Assembly (NCBI GenBank): GCA_031216755.1
Contig: JARUHG010000001.1
Span: forward strand, 1,364,001-1,428,000
DNA: 64,000 nucleotides
Reading direction: 5' to 3'
From: Lysobacter arvi
GTDB taxonomy: Bacteria; Pseudomonadota; Gammaproteobacteria; Xanthomonadales; Xanthomonadaceae
Under the pieces are notes generated by a model, which saw only the letters and a program-made list of their open reading frames with translations, searched no databases and was not told the origin of the DNA. The position numbers and the translations under genes were made by a program. Positions 50,191 through 63,084 of this stretch are shown one piece after another. Within the stretch, counting starts at the first letter, position 1; each line of letters opens with the position of its first letter.

Positions 50191-50863
50191 GACCAGATTC
50201 CTCTGTAGTTATTTTGGTCGCTGTCGCACCCGAGTCGGGCGGACAGAAGCGGAATTCTAGGGCTTTCAGCGGGTTGGAGCAAGTCCGGCCAACAACACCG
50301 GAACAGGCGCCCGGATCGCTTGCGGAATCCGTGCGAGTCGGCGGCAGGCGGACACAGCCTGCATCCGCCCTTCAAACCGCGAACTCCGGCACACTCTGGC
50401 CCGCATTAAGCAACGTGGTGATTTTGTTAGCAATAACAAACACTTGCGCCACCCATGGTGGTTCACTTAACGTCGCTCCGACATGGCGGTTCAGGGCCCG
50501 CCGGTCTCCCATCCCACTCGATGGGCCGGCGTACGCGCCGGCCAGGGAAACAGTCGCTGTGCAGTTGCAGGCCCTGACGTCAACGGAAGACGCCGCCAAT
50601 GCCGCGCCGGGGCGCCGCCCGGGTTTGCCGGGCACGCCCACGAGCCTCGCCACTTCGACGACACCGCCGCGCGCCAGCGCTGGCGCGGCGGAACTCCGGT
50701 TCCGCCCATCGCACTCCAGCATGCATGCGCACGGCGCCGAATGGCGTCCGGACGCATGCATCCACCCCAGTCGCGTGCCGGAACGACCCGGCACGCACTC
50801 GCACCGGCGCCGCTCAGGGGGAGACGCCGGAGGTTCCTGCAGCAGCCAACAAAGGACGTTGTC
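50191..50863. promoter_or_regulatory. Long divergent region between rplU and the S8 protease gene
   Basis: These 670 bases hold no convincing gene. They include a local AT-rich patch with a perfect 7-bp inverted repeat (50423-50440), an 18-bp palindrome CGCGCCAGCGCTGGCGCG (50670-50687) and a GCATGCATGCG ... CGCATGCATC inverted pair (about 50719-50762). The protease mRNA may therefore have a long structured leader, if it starts near the AT-rich patch. Confidence 0.5.
50423..50440. promoter_or_regulatory. Operator-like inverted repeat TTTGTTA-GCAA-TAACAAA
   Basis: A perfect 7-bp inverted repeat in an AT-rich patch of otherwise GC-rich DNA, 425 bases before the protease and 230 before rplU. It may be a regulator site; no family can be assigned. 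Confidence 0.5.
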
Positions 50864-52942
50864 ATGACTCGCAAAGCCCGCACCCTGAAGTGGACCGCCC
50901 TCGCCGTCGCCACCGCACTCATCGCCGCCCCCGCGGCCTATTCCGGCGGCAAGTTGCCCGTCGCCAGCAAGGTCAAGGTATCGACGCTGTCGCCTGCCGC
51001 CGCAAAGGCCGCCAAGGACCAGCCGCAGAAGCACGACCGTTTCATCGTCACCTACCGTGACGGTGCCAGGCGCCTGAACGCCGCCGCCGCGACGCAGCAG
51101 TTCGCTGCCGCCGCGAAGAACCTCAACCTCGGCATCGCCCCGATGCGCACGCTGTCCACCGGCAGCTCGCTGATCCGCACCGACCGCAAGCTCGACAGCG
51201 CCGCCGCGAAGCAGCTGATGCTGGAACTGATGAAGGATCCGAACGTGCTCGCGGTCGAACCCGATCGCCTGCGCAAGCCGCAGATGGTGCCGAACGATCC
51301 GCTGTACGCGCAGCAGTGGCACTACAAGAACGGTCCCGGCGGCATCAACGCCGAACCGGCGTGGGACCTCTCCACCGGCGACGGCGTCGTGGTCGCGGTG
51401 CTCGACACCGGCATCACCCCGCATTCGGAACTCGACGCGCAGACGGTGCCGGGTTACGACTTCATCATCGACACCGAGGTGAGCGTCGACGGCGACGGGC
51501 GCGATGCCGACCCGAACGATCCGGGCGACTGGCACGATGGCGAATGCAACATCTTCGGCATCCCCGAAGACAGCAGCTGGCACGGCACGCACGTCGCGGG
51601 TACGGTCGCGGCGGCGACGAACAACAACGCGGGCGTGGCGGGCGTGGCGTTCGGCGCGAAGGTGCAGCCGGTGCGCGTGCTGGGCAAGTGCGGCGGCTAC
51701 GAGTCCGACATCATCGACGCGGTGACGTGGGCCTCCGGCGGCACCGTAGCGGGCGTTCCCGCCAACGCGACGCCGGCCGAAGTGATCAACCTCAGCCTCG
51801 GCGGCGGCGGCGCGTGCTCGGTTGCCGAACAGGCCGCCTACACCGCGGCCAAGGCGCGCGGTACCACGGTCGTCGTCTCGGCGGGCAATTCCTCGGCCGA
51901 TGCGGCCGGCTACTCGCCGGCGAGCTGCAACGACGTCATCACCGTGGCGTCGGTAGGACCGACCGGCACGCTGTCGGGCTTCTCGAACTACGGCACGGTC
52001 GTCGACATCGCCGCACCGGGCGGTTCGGGCGTCGTGCCCGCCGAGGACAACATCCTCTCCACGCTCAACCTGGGCGCGCAGGGCCAGGGGGCCGAAGGCT
52101 ACGCGTGGTACGCGGGCACCTCGATGTCGGCGCCGCACGTCGCCGGCGTGATCGCGCTCATGCAGTCGGCGGCGGCCACGCCGAAGACGCCGGACGAGAT
52201 CAAGAAGATCCTCGAGAACACGGCCTATGCGTCGGGCGGATTCGCCACCGGTTGCGGCTACAACAAGTGGTGCGGCGCCGGCATCGTCGACGCACGCTAC
52301 GCGGTGGCCGTCGCCAACGGCGACGAACCGCTGCCGCCGGACGTCCCGCCGCCGCCGCCGCCGCCGCCGGCCATCGAGCTGGAGAACGGCGTCACCGTTA
52401 CCGGCATCGAAGTGCTCGCCGGCGACACCGTCCGCTACGAGCTGCTCGTGCCCAACGGCGCCTCGAACCTGCTGTTCGCGATGTACGGCGGCACGGGCGA
52501 TGCGGACATGTACGTGCGCCGCGGCGCCGAACCGACGACGACCGCGTACGACTGCCGTCCCTTCGCCGGTGGGAACAACGAGAACTGCTTCTTCCCGGCG
52601 CCGCAGGGCGGCACGTGGTACGTGACGATCCGCGGCTACAGCAACGCCGCCGGCGTGTCGCTGTATCCGAGCTTCACCGATGCCAACTGGCCGCGTTCGG
52701 TGGAGGCCGAGGCGATCCAGCTGGCCAACCATCGCACGCAGGTCACGCTGACCTGGACGCACGGCAAGCGGAACATCGACATCTACCGCAACGGCGCGAT
52801 CCTCAAGACCGTCCGCAACACCGGTCGCGCCACCGACACGTTCCGCGTCATCGGCACCGGTACGATGAGCTACAAGCTGTGCAACAACGGCACGCAGCAG
52901 TGCGCCGATCCGGTCGAGATCGAATACGCCTCGCACCGCTAA
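50864..52942 (+). CDS. Secreted subtilisin-like serine protease (S8) with PPC domain
   Basis: A 692-residue exported protease. A signal peptide (about 1-27) and a propeptide with inhibitor-I9-like HDRFIVTYRDGARR...VLAVEPDRL (about 50-140) precede the catalytic domain with Asp181 (VLDTGI), His240 (HGTHVAG) and Ser420 (GTSMSAPHVAG). A proline-rich linker (DVPPPPPPPP) leads to a pre-peptidase C-terminal (PPC) domain (about 480-590, YELLVPNGASNLLFAMYGGTGDADMYV in two parts). The last 80 residues form another beta-rich domain with WTHGKRNIDIYRNG. ATG 50864 lies behind AAAGGA. Likely cargo of type II secretion; the real substrate is unknown. Confidence 0.95.
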   Translation: MTRKARTLKWTALAVATALIAAPAAYSGGKLPVASKVKVSTLSPAAAKAAKDQPQKHDRFIVTYRDGARRLNAAAATQQFAAAAKNLNLGIAPMRTLSTGSSLIRTDRKLDSAAAKQLMLELMKDPNVLAVEPDRLRKPQMVPNDPLYAQQWHYKNGPGGINAEPAWDLSTGDGVVVAVLDTGITPHSELDAQTVPGYDFIIDTEVSVDGDGRDADPNDPGDWHDGECNIFGIPEDSSWHGTHVAGTVAAATNNNAGVAGVAFGAKVQPVRVLGKCGGYESDIIDAVTWASGGTVAGVPANATPAEVINLSLGGGGACSVAEQAAYTAAKARGTTVVVSAGNSSADAAGYSPASCNDVITVASVGPTGTLSGFSNYGTVVDIAAPGGSGVVPAEDNILSTLNLGAQGQGAEGYAWYAGTSMSAPHVAGVIALMQSAAATPKTPDEIKKILENTAYASGGFATGCGYNKWCGAGIVDARYAVAVANGDEPLPPDVPPPPPPPPAIELENGVTVTGIEVLAGDTVRYELLVPNGASNLLFAMYGGTGDADMYVRRGAEPTTTAYDCRPFAGGNNENCFFPAPQGGTWYVTIRGYSNAAGVSLYPSFTDANWPRSVEAEAIQLANHRTQVTLTWTHGKRNIDIYRNGAILKTVRNTGRATDTFRVIGTGTMSYKLCNNGTQQCADPVEIEYASHR

Positions 52943-52967
52943 CCGGCGCGTTCGACCGCACCAAGCA

Positions 52968-52995
52968 GGAAGGGCCCGGCTTGCCGGGCCCTTCC
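52968..52995. terminator. Strong hairpin after the S8 protease gene
   Basis: A 13-base arm GGAAGGGCCCGGC is perfectly mirrored by GCCGGGCCCTTCC with only TT between. There is no U run. It lies 22 bases before the next gene's start, so it may separate or attenuate the two. Confidence 0.6.
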
Positions 52996-53016
52996 GTCCC
53001 CCGCGATGGAGTGCCC

Positions 53017-53847
53017 ATGAAGCCAGTCCGTTCGATTCCCCTGCTGTTGCTCGCGACCCTCGTCGCGATGGGCGGCTGCAACCGCCAATCCCCTTCGACC
53101 GACGCGTCGCAGACCGCGGCCGCCGCACCGGTCGCGCAGTTCGACGCCACCCTGAACGTCGTGAACAACAACGGCACCGTGCGCTACGACGGCGTCGTCG
53201 GCAGCGAAGCCGCGCGGCAGGCGGTCGACGCCGCGCTGCGCAATGCCTATGGCCGCGTCTCCGGCGACCTCAAGGTCGACCGCGGCGCGCGGCCGGCGCC
53301 GTGGCAGGACGCCCTGCCCGCGTTCCTGGAATCCTTCGACCAGTCCGGCGCGGCGGTGTCGTTCGAAGGCCGCCGCATCGAGCTCCACGGCCACGCCGGC
53401 GAGGACGACCGCAAGGCGCTGCTCGCACGCGCCGAACTGCTCTACCCCGGCTACGCGTACACCGGCCTGTTCCAGGGCGTGGGCGAAGGCGCGCCGGGGG
53501 ATGCCGCATCGGCGGTGCTGGCCCGCGTGAAACCGGGCACGTCCGGCGCCCCGCTCGTGCAGGCGCTGAACGAGGCGGTGACGCAGACGCCGATCCGCTT
53601 CGAGCCCGGCAGCGCGCGGGTCGCGCCCGACAGCCTCGCCTTGCTGAGCAAGGCCGCCCAGGTCATCCAGGCCGCCGAAGGCACACGACTGGAGATCGCC
53701 GGTCCCGCGGCGGACGATCCCTCGCTCGCGCGGCAGCGCGCCGAGGCGATCAAGGTGCAGTTGATCGTCAACGGCGTCAGTCCCGCCGCGCTGGAAACCA
53801 CGGCGCAGGCCGGCAACGGCGAAGCGGCGGCGTTCCGGCTCCTGTAG
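53017..53847 (+). CDS. Lipoprotein with BON-like and degenerate OmpA-like regions
   Basis: A 276-residue protein with a lipoprotein signal ending in MGGC (about residue 22). Residues 40-150 contain repeats resembling BON domains (VSFEGRRIELHGHAGEDDRKALLARAELLYPG in the second unit, split). The C-terminal 100 residues resemble OmpA (IRFEPGSARVAPDSLALLSKAA, then SLARQRAEAIKVQLIVNGV) but lack the usual TD peptidoglycan-binding pair. It lies 74 bases after the protease on the same strand. Its role is unknown; membrane or wall anchoring is inference. Confidence 0.75.
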   Translation: MKPVRSIPLLLLATLVAMGGCNRQSPSTDASQTAAAAPVAQFDATLNVVNNNGTVRYDGVVGSEAARQAVDAALRNAYGRVSGDLKVDRGARPAPWQDALPAFLESFDQSGAAVSFEGRRIELHGHAGEDDRKALLARAELLYPGYAYTGLFQGVGEGAPGDAASAVLARVKPGTSGAPLVQALNEAVTQTPIRFEPGSARVAPDSLALLSKAAQVIQAAEGTRLEIAGPAADDPSLARQRAEAIKVQLIVNGVSPAALETTAQAGNGEAAAFRLL

Positions 53848-53926
53848 CCGATCGTCTCCTCCTTCGTCCGTCCTGCCGCGAGCGCGCACCGCGCCGTTGC
53901 CCCTTCGATGCCGCGCAACGGATGAA

Positions 53927-53953
53927 CTGCCGTCTCACCCGGTGAGACGGCAG
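53927..53953. terminator. 13-bp stem-loop between the lipoprotein gene and uvrA
   Basis: CTGCCGTCTCACC and GGTGAGACGGCAG pair perfectly around one base. No U run follows. It probably ends the lipoprotein transcript. Confidence 0.55.
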
Positions 53954-54108
53954 GTTCAGAAAGCCCCGCGTGGAACCCGCTGAACCGTGCTCCACGCGGT
54001 CTTTCGCGCGCCTTTGGTTCCGGGCATTTGCCCCCATCTCCGCCTGTCGATACGCTCCTCTGTTCGCCCCGCGCTCCGCGACGGCGACCCTCCCCATACA
54101 GGCAACCG

Positions 54109-57077
<2,969 letters not shown>

Positions 57078-57081
<4 letters not shown>

Positions 57082-57635
57082 GCGAACCCGCCACCCCCAA
57101 GCCCCGCAAGGCGCCGACCCGTCGGCGCAAATCGGCGGCGAAGAAGACGACCGACAGCGCGGCGCCGGCCGCCGCCACGGCGGCCAAGGACGAGACGGGC
57201 AACGGAGAAGGCGAACGCGCCGTGCCGCTCATCCGCGTCCCGCTCTCGGTGCGCTGGCGCGACCTGGACGCGTTCAACCACGTCAACAACTCCAAGTATC
57301 TGAGCTACCTGGAAGAAGCGCGCCTTCGCTGGATGCTGGGCGTGCCGGGCCAGGGACTGGACGATCATGTCGCGCCGGTCGTCGCGGCCGCGCACCTCAA
57401 CTACCGCCGCCCCATCGAATGGCCGGCGGAGGTGGACGTCGAACTGTTCGTCGAACGCCTGGGCAACACCAGCGTGAGCATCGGGCACCGCATCGTCGAT
57501 GCGAAGGACGACGCGATCCTGTACTGCGACGGCAACGTGGTGATGGTGTGGATCGACCGCGGCACGGGCCGCGCGGCGGAACTGCCGATCGCCGTGCGCG
57601 AAGCGTGCACGGCGGAAACCGCGGCGTTGCGCTGA
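57078..57635 (+). CDS. Acyl-CoA thioesterase, hot-dog fold (4HBT/YbgC-like)
   Basis: A 185-residue protein. Residues 50-180 form a hot-dog thioesterase: [29 protein letters not shown] split around the catalytic Asp, and [18 protein letters not shown]. The first 48 residues are unusual, rich in Lys, Arg, Ala and Thr ([18 protein letters not shown]). It overlaps uvrA by 4 bases, so translation is coupled although the jobs are unrelated. The substrate is unknown. Confidence 0.9.
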
Positions 57636-57657
57636 CACGCCGCTTCCGGCACGCGCG

Positions 57658-58533
57658 CTACGGGCGCGCGGTCTCCAGCCGGGATCGGTAGCGCTGCTCC
57701 AGCGTCGTCACCGTCTGCACGAAACGTTGCGTCTCCGCGTACGGCGGAAGGCCGCCGTGCCGGTCCACCGCGCCTTCGCCGGCGTTGTACCCGGCGACGG
57801 CGCGCACCAGATCGCCGTCGAACCGTCGCAACAGCCAGGCCAGGTACTGCACGCCGCCGCGGATGTTCTGCGCGGCATCGAACGCATCGGCCACGCCGAA
57901 GCGGCGCGCGGTGCCGGGCATCAGCTGCATCAGCCCCTGCGCGCCCACGCGCGACACGGCGCGTGGCTCGAACGCCGACTCGGCGTGGATCACCGCGCGG
58001 ATCAGCGCCTCGCCGACGCCGAACTCCCGCGACGCGGCGGCCACCTCGGCCTGGTACGCGGAGGTATCGAGTCCCACCGTCCATGCGTTGCGCGATCGCG
58101 TCGGCGCGCACAGGTAGCAGGTCTCCATGTAGTGGAAGCGCAGGATCTCCACGCCGCGCGTCACGCCGGCGGGCCGGCGGCTGAGGTAATGCGGCACGCC
58201 GTCCTTGACGAAGAAGTACAGCGTCGCCTGGCGTTGACGTACCCGCAGCGGCGATGCGGGCGCGGCGCGCGGCGACGACGCCTTGGGCGCGGACGCCGGC
58301 GCCGCATCGTCGCGCACGGCCGCGTGCGTTGCCGGCTTCGCAATGGCCACGCGCGTGCGTACGCCGGCGACGGTCGAACACTTCGCGCCGTCGATCCGCT
58401 CGCTGACGTACATCTCCACGCCGTGGCTGACGCAACGAAGCATGGCGGGCGCCTGCACCGGCACCATCAACAGCGCCGCCGCGCACGCGCAACGGTGCAG
58501 ACGGATGCCGCCGTTGCGTGCGGCGATGCTCAC
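57658..58533 (-). CDS. Lytic transglycosylase (SLT domain)
   Basis: A 291-residue exported protein. A signal-like hydrophobic stretch (about 14-30) ends in APA; a middle region with a duplicated cysteine environment (LRCVSHG, AKCSTVAG, ETCYLCAP) is followed by the SLT domain: ALIRAVIHAESAFEPRAVSRVGAQGLMQLMP with the catalytic Glu, then AGYNAGEGAV. It would cleave peptidoglycan, for example to let an envelope machine through. The GTG start at 58533 (GGAG upstream) overlaps the previous gene's stop (GTGA). Confidence 0.92.
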   Translation of the reverse strand: MSIAARNGGIRLHRCACAAALLMVPVQAPAMLRCVSHGVEMYVSERIDGAKCSTVAGVRTRVAIAKPATHAAVRDDAAPASAPKASSPRAAPASPLRVRQRQATLYFFVKDGVPHYLSRRPAGVTRGVEILRFHYMETCYLCAPTRSRNAWTVGLDTSAYQAEVAAASREFGVGEALIRAVIHAESAFEPRAVSRVGAQGLMQLMPGTARRFGVADAFDAAQNIRGGVQYLAWLLRRFDGDLVRAVAGYNAGEGAVDRHGGLPPYAETQRFVQTVTTLEQRYRSRLETARP

Positions 58534-59423
58534 GCCGCTTCTCCATCCAGGTGCGTGCGTGCGTTGGCCGCAACGGCCAGGCCGTCTTCAGGACGCACGC
58601 CGTACGCACGCTGCCTCACCCACTTGGTCGCGATCCATTTCTCGCCGGCCTCCACCGGCGCGCCACCGTGCAGGCTGGCGGGGTCCAGCCGCCCCGTCGG
58701 GTCGCAATAGGCGAAGTACAGCGCGCGACCGCGGCGCGGCACGAACGCCGCCTGGCACAGCGGGAAGATCGTCTCGCCACCGGCCTCCACGTCGTTGAGG
58801 TAGAGGATCAGCGACGCGGTGCGCTGCCCGCCTTCGCGCATGTGCCGGGCGCTGCCGCGCGCATCGGGCGGAAAGTAGTCGTGATGCGGGCGGTATTCGC
58901 CGCCGACGCGGTAATGCAGCACCTGCAGGCCTTCGCCGTGCGCGACCGGAACGTCCATGATCTGCGCCAGCCGCGTTTCGATCCGCGCGATCAACGCCTC
59001 CGCACCTCGCGCGAACCAGGTGCCCTCGCTGCTGCGCGCCTGCACCGGGGCCAGCTCGCCGCTCTCGGGATCGACCACCGTCGAGGGCGTCATCCGCTGC
59101 GACGACAGCGCGATCAACGCCTCGCATTCGGTCGCCGACAGCACGTTCTCGAGCAGCACCGCGGCGGGACGTTGCAGCCTCGCCAACACGCGGATCTCGC
59201 GCCCGTCGATCGTGGCCTGGTTGCACGATCGGAACACGAAGCGCTCCGGCCAGCACGGCACGTGGGTGACTTCGGCGTGCGGCGCTTCGGCCGCATCGCG
59301 GAACGCCTGCAACGTGTCCTCGCTGGAGATGTTGTTGCGCAGCATCTCCAGCATCAGCGATTCGCGCGTGCATCCGCGCGCCAGGTTCTCCCGTACCCAG
59401 TCGATCCATTCTTCCGAAAGCAT
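58530..59423 (-). CDS. Prolyl-4-hydroxylase-like 2-oxoglutarate/Fe(II) oxygenase
   Basis: A 297-residue protein. The C-terminal half is a P4Hc fold: LHYRVGGEYRPHHDYF gives the His-x-Asp iron ligands, and LHGGAPVEAGEKWIATKWV gives the distal His and the 2-oxoglutarate-binding Lys. The N-terminal 100 residues (WIDWVRENLARGCTRESLMLEML) are helical. The ATG at 59423 has GGAGAAGGG upstream. It sits 29 bases after the proline-rich chitinase and overlaps the transglycosylase. A tempting but unproven idea is that it hydroxylates prolines in the chitinase linkers. Confidence 0.9.
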   Translation of the reverse strand: MLSEEWIDWVRENLARGCTRESLMLEMLRNNISSEDTLQAFRDAAEAPHAEVTHVPCWPERFVFRSCNQATIDGREIRVLARLQRPAAVLLENVLSATECEALIALSSQRMTPSTVVDPESGELAPVQARSSEGTWFARGAEALIARIETRLAQIMDVPVAHGEGLQVLHYRVGGEYRPHHDYFPPDARGSARHMREGGQRTASLILYLNDVEAGGETIFPLCQAAFVPRRGRALYFAYCDPTGRLDPASLHGGAPVEAGEKWIATKWVRQRAYGVRPEDGLAVAANARTHLDGEAA

Positions 59424-59452
59424 GACCCTTCTCCTCGGAATGTCGTGGCACG

Positions 59453-61531
<2,079 letters not shown>

Positions 61532-61748
61532 GGGGACCTCGCGAGAAAGTGAGGATGCTTGATGGACGGAGGAGTTCGCGGCGCGTCAGTACGGAGCGTC
61601 CCTGTCCCGTACCGGCGCGCCGCGTCTGGCGCGAAACCCGCTATCCGTCGGCCACGTCCGCGATGCCACGCCATCGCCGTTGCGTGCCGAACACCGTTCG
61701 ATTCCCTGCCATGTCCTGCCACATGTCCGCTCTCCTTGCGCAGGCCGT

Positions 61749-62255
61749 TCATCGCCGCATCATTCCGCCGCCGGGATAGACGGCGAATTTCCATTCCTGA
61801 TAGCTCTTCTTCAGCACGAAGCTCTGGTAATCGGGCGGGAAGTCGTCCTGCTTCAGCGGCTCGCCTTCGGCGCGGCTGTACACGCCGTAGAGTTCGCCCT
61901 GCGCGCCGCGGATGAGTTCCCAGTCGCCGCCGGTCATCGGGTCGACGTAGGGCTGGCGAAGATGCCGGCGCGCGAAGGACACGCGCGGATCGCCGAGCAG
62001 GTCGTCGAAGCTGCGCGGGAACGTACCCGACGCGTCGGCGCGCACGTAGCTCTGGATCGCCTTGCGGATCGCGTCGCCGTTGCGCAGCAGTTCGGCTTCG
62101 CGCGAGCGCTGCACCTGCGTGCTCCACACGGTGCCCACGCGCGCCAGGTAGATGCCCATCACGGCCACGCACACCAGCGCCCACAGCAGGCCGAAGCCGC
62201 GTTGCCGGTGGTTGGCCGGACTTGCGCATCTACCATGTCGAATACTCGGTGCCAT
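61749..62255 (-). CDS. Prepilin-like protein lacking Glu5 (minor pseudopilin)
   Basis: A 168-residue protein with a prepilin-type N-terminus: basic leader NHRQRG, then FGLLWALVCVAVMG. The residue at mature position 5 is Trp rather than the Glu found in most pilins and pseudopilins, as in GspK-like minor pseudopilins. The rest is soluble (AELLRNGDAIRKAIQSYVR; RRHLRQPYVDPMTGGDWELI, as in GspG-type folds). ATG 62255 overlaps the previous gene by 26 bases; a GTG at 62279 is an alternative. It is the third pseudopilin gene in a row. Confidence 0.85.
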   Translation of the reverse strand: MAPSIRHGRCASPANHRQRGFGLLWALVCVAVMGIYLARVGTVWSTQVQRSREAELLRNGDAIRKAIQSYVRADASGTFPRSFDDLLGDPRVSFARRHLRQPYVDPMTGGDWELIRGAQGELYGVYSRAEGEPLKQDDFPPDYQSFVLKKSYQEWKFAVYPGGGMMRR

Positions 62256-62604
62256 CCTTGCCCTTCCCTTGTGCGCCACTGCGGACGTCGTACACGCCGG
62301 CGGTTCCGTCCGGCGGTCCGCGCGTCTTCCAGGTCGAGCGACTGCGCGTCACCGTGTCCATCGGCACTTCGCGCAGGTAGCGACGTTCCACCAGCTCGTC
62401 CAGCGATTCCGGATAGCGCCCCACGTCGGAACGGAACCGGTCGATCGAGTCGCGGATCGTCGTGAGGTTCTCGCGCAGCACGGTTTCCTGCGCCTTGTCG
62501 GTCTGCTCGAAGTAGCGCGGCACTACCAGCGTCAGCAGCGCGCCCATGATCGCCAGCACCACCAGCAACTCGATCAGCGTGAATCCGAGCGCGCGCCGTT
62601 CCAT
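62230..62604 (-). CDS. Type II secretion pseudopilin, GspG-like
   Basis: A 124-residue protein starting MERRALGFTLIELLVVLAIMGALLTLVVP, split here by G-F cleavage after six residues; mature Phe1 and Glu5 are present. The soluble part has TIRDSIDRFRSDVGRYPESLDELVERRYLREVP, then VYDVRSG, the layout of a GspG major pseudopilin. It starts 3 bases after the preceding gene and overlaps the next, so the three pseudopilin genes are one operon. Confidence 0.92.
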   Translation of the reverse strand: MERRALGFTLIELLVVLAIMGALLTLVVPRYFEQTDKAQETVLRENLTTIRDSIDRFRSDVGRYPESLDELVERRYLREVPMDTVTRSRSTWKTRGPPDGTAGVYDVRSGAQGKGKDGTEYSTW

Positions 62605-62607
62605 GCG

Positions 62608-63084
62608 TCACCACTTGCGGTAGTCGATGCCATTGAGGCCCGCGCCGTCGGCCAGCGAGTACACGTCGTACACGTCCTCGCCTTCGGCCGGCGCGTCGGG
62701 CGGACTGGCGTAACTGCGCTTGCCCCAGGTCTGCGCGTCTCCGCGGCTGGGGCAGTCGCACAACGGGTCGCGCGGAATGCGGCGCAGGAAATACAGGCGA
62801 CTGCCGGTCGGGCTGCTGCGATCGACCACGCCTTCCACCAGCGTCTCCAGTTTCGGCGGGTAGCCTGAATCGTCGGCCGACTTGTCGATCTTTCCCGCAT
62901 CGGCCGCCGCCTTGTACGCGTCGATGGCATCGCGGATCTGCCACAGCGCGCGCTTGAGTTCGTCCTCGCGCGAACGCTGCGCCGCCACCTGCGTCAGCGG
63001 CAGCGCGACCATCGCCAGCGTCGCCATGATCGCCAGTACGACCAGCAGCTCGATGAGCGTGAACCCGCGTGCGGCGCCGTTCAT
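62608..63084 (-). CDS. Type II secretion pseudopilin, GspG-like
   Basis: A 158-residue protein with MNGAARGFTLIELLVVLAIM, the full prepilin cleavage and Glu5 signature. The soluble part has ALWQIRDAIDAYKAAAD, YPPKLETLVEGV, RIPRDPLCDC and DVYDVYSLADG. Its ATG overlaps the secretin stop (ATGA). It is longer than typical GspG and may be a paralogue of the next gene. Probably processed by PilD and assembled in the secretion pseudopilus. Confidence 0.92.
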   Translation of the reverse strand: MNGAARGFTLIELLVVLAIMATLAMVALPLTQVAAQRSREDELKRALWQIRDAIDAYKAAADAGKIDKSADDSGYPPKLETLVEGVVDRSSPTGSRLYFLRRIPRDPLCDCPSRGDAQTWGKRSYASPPDAPAEGEDVYDVYSLADGAGLNGIDYRKW

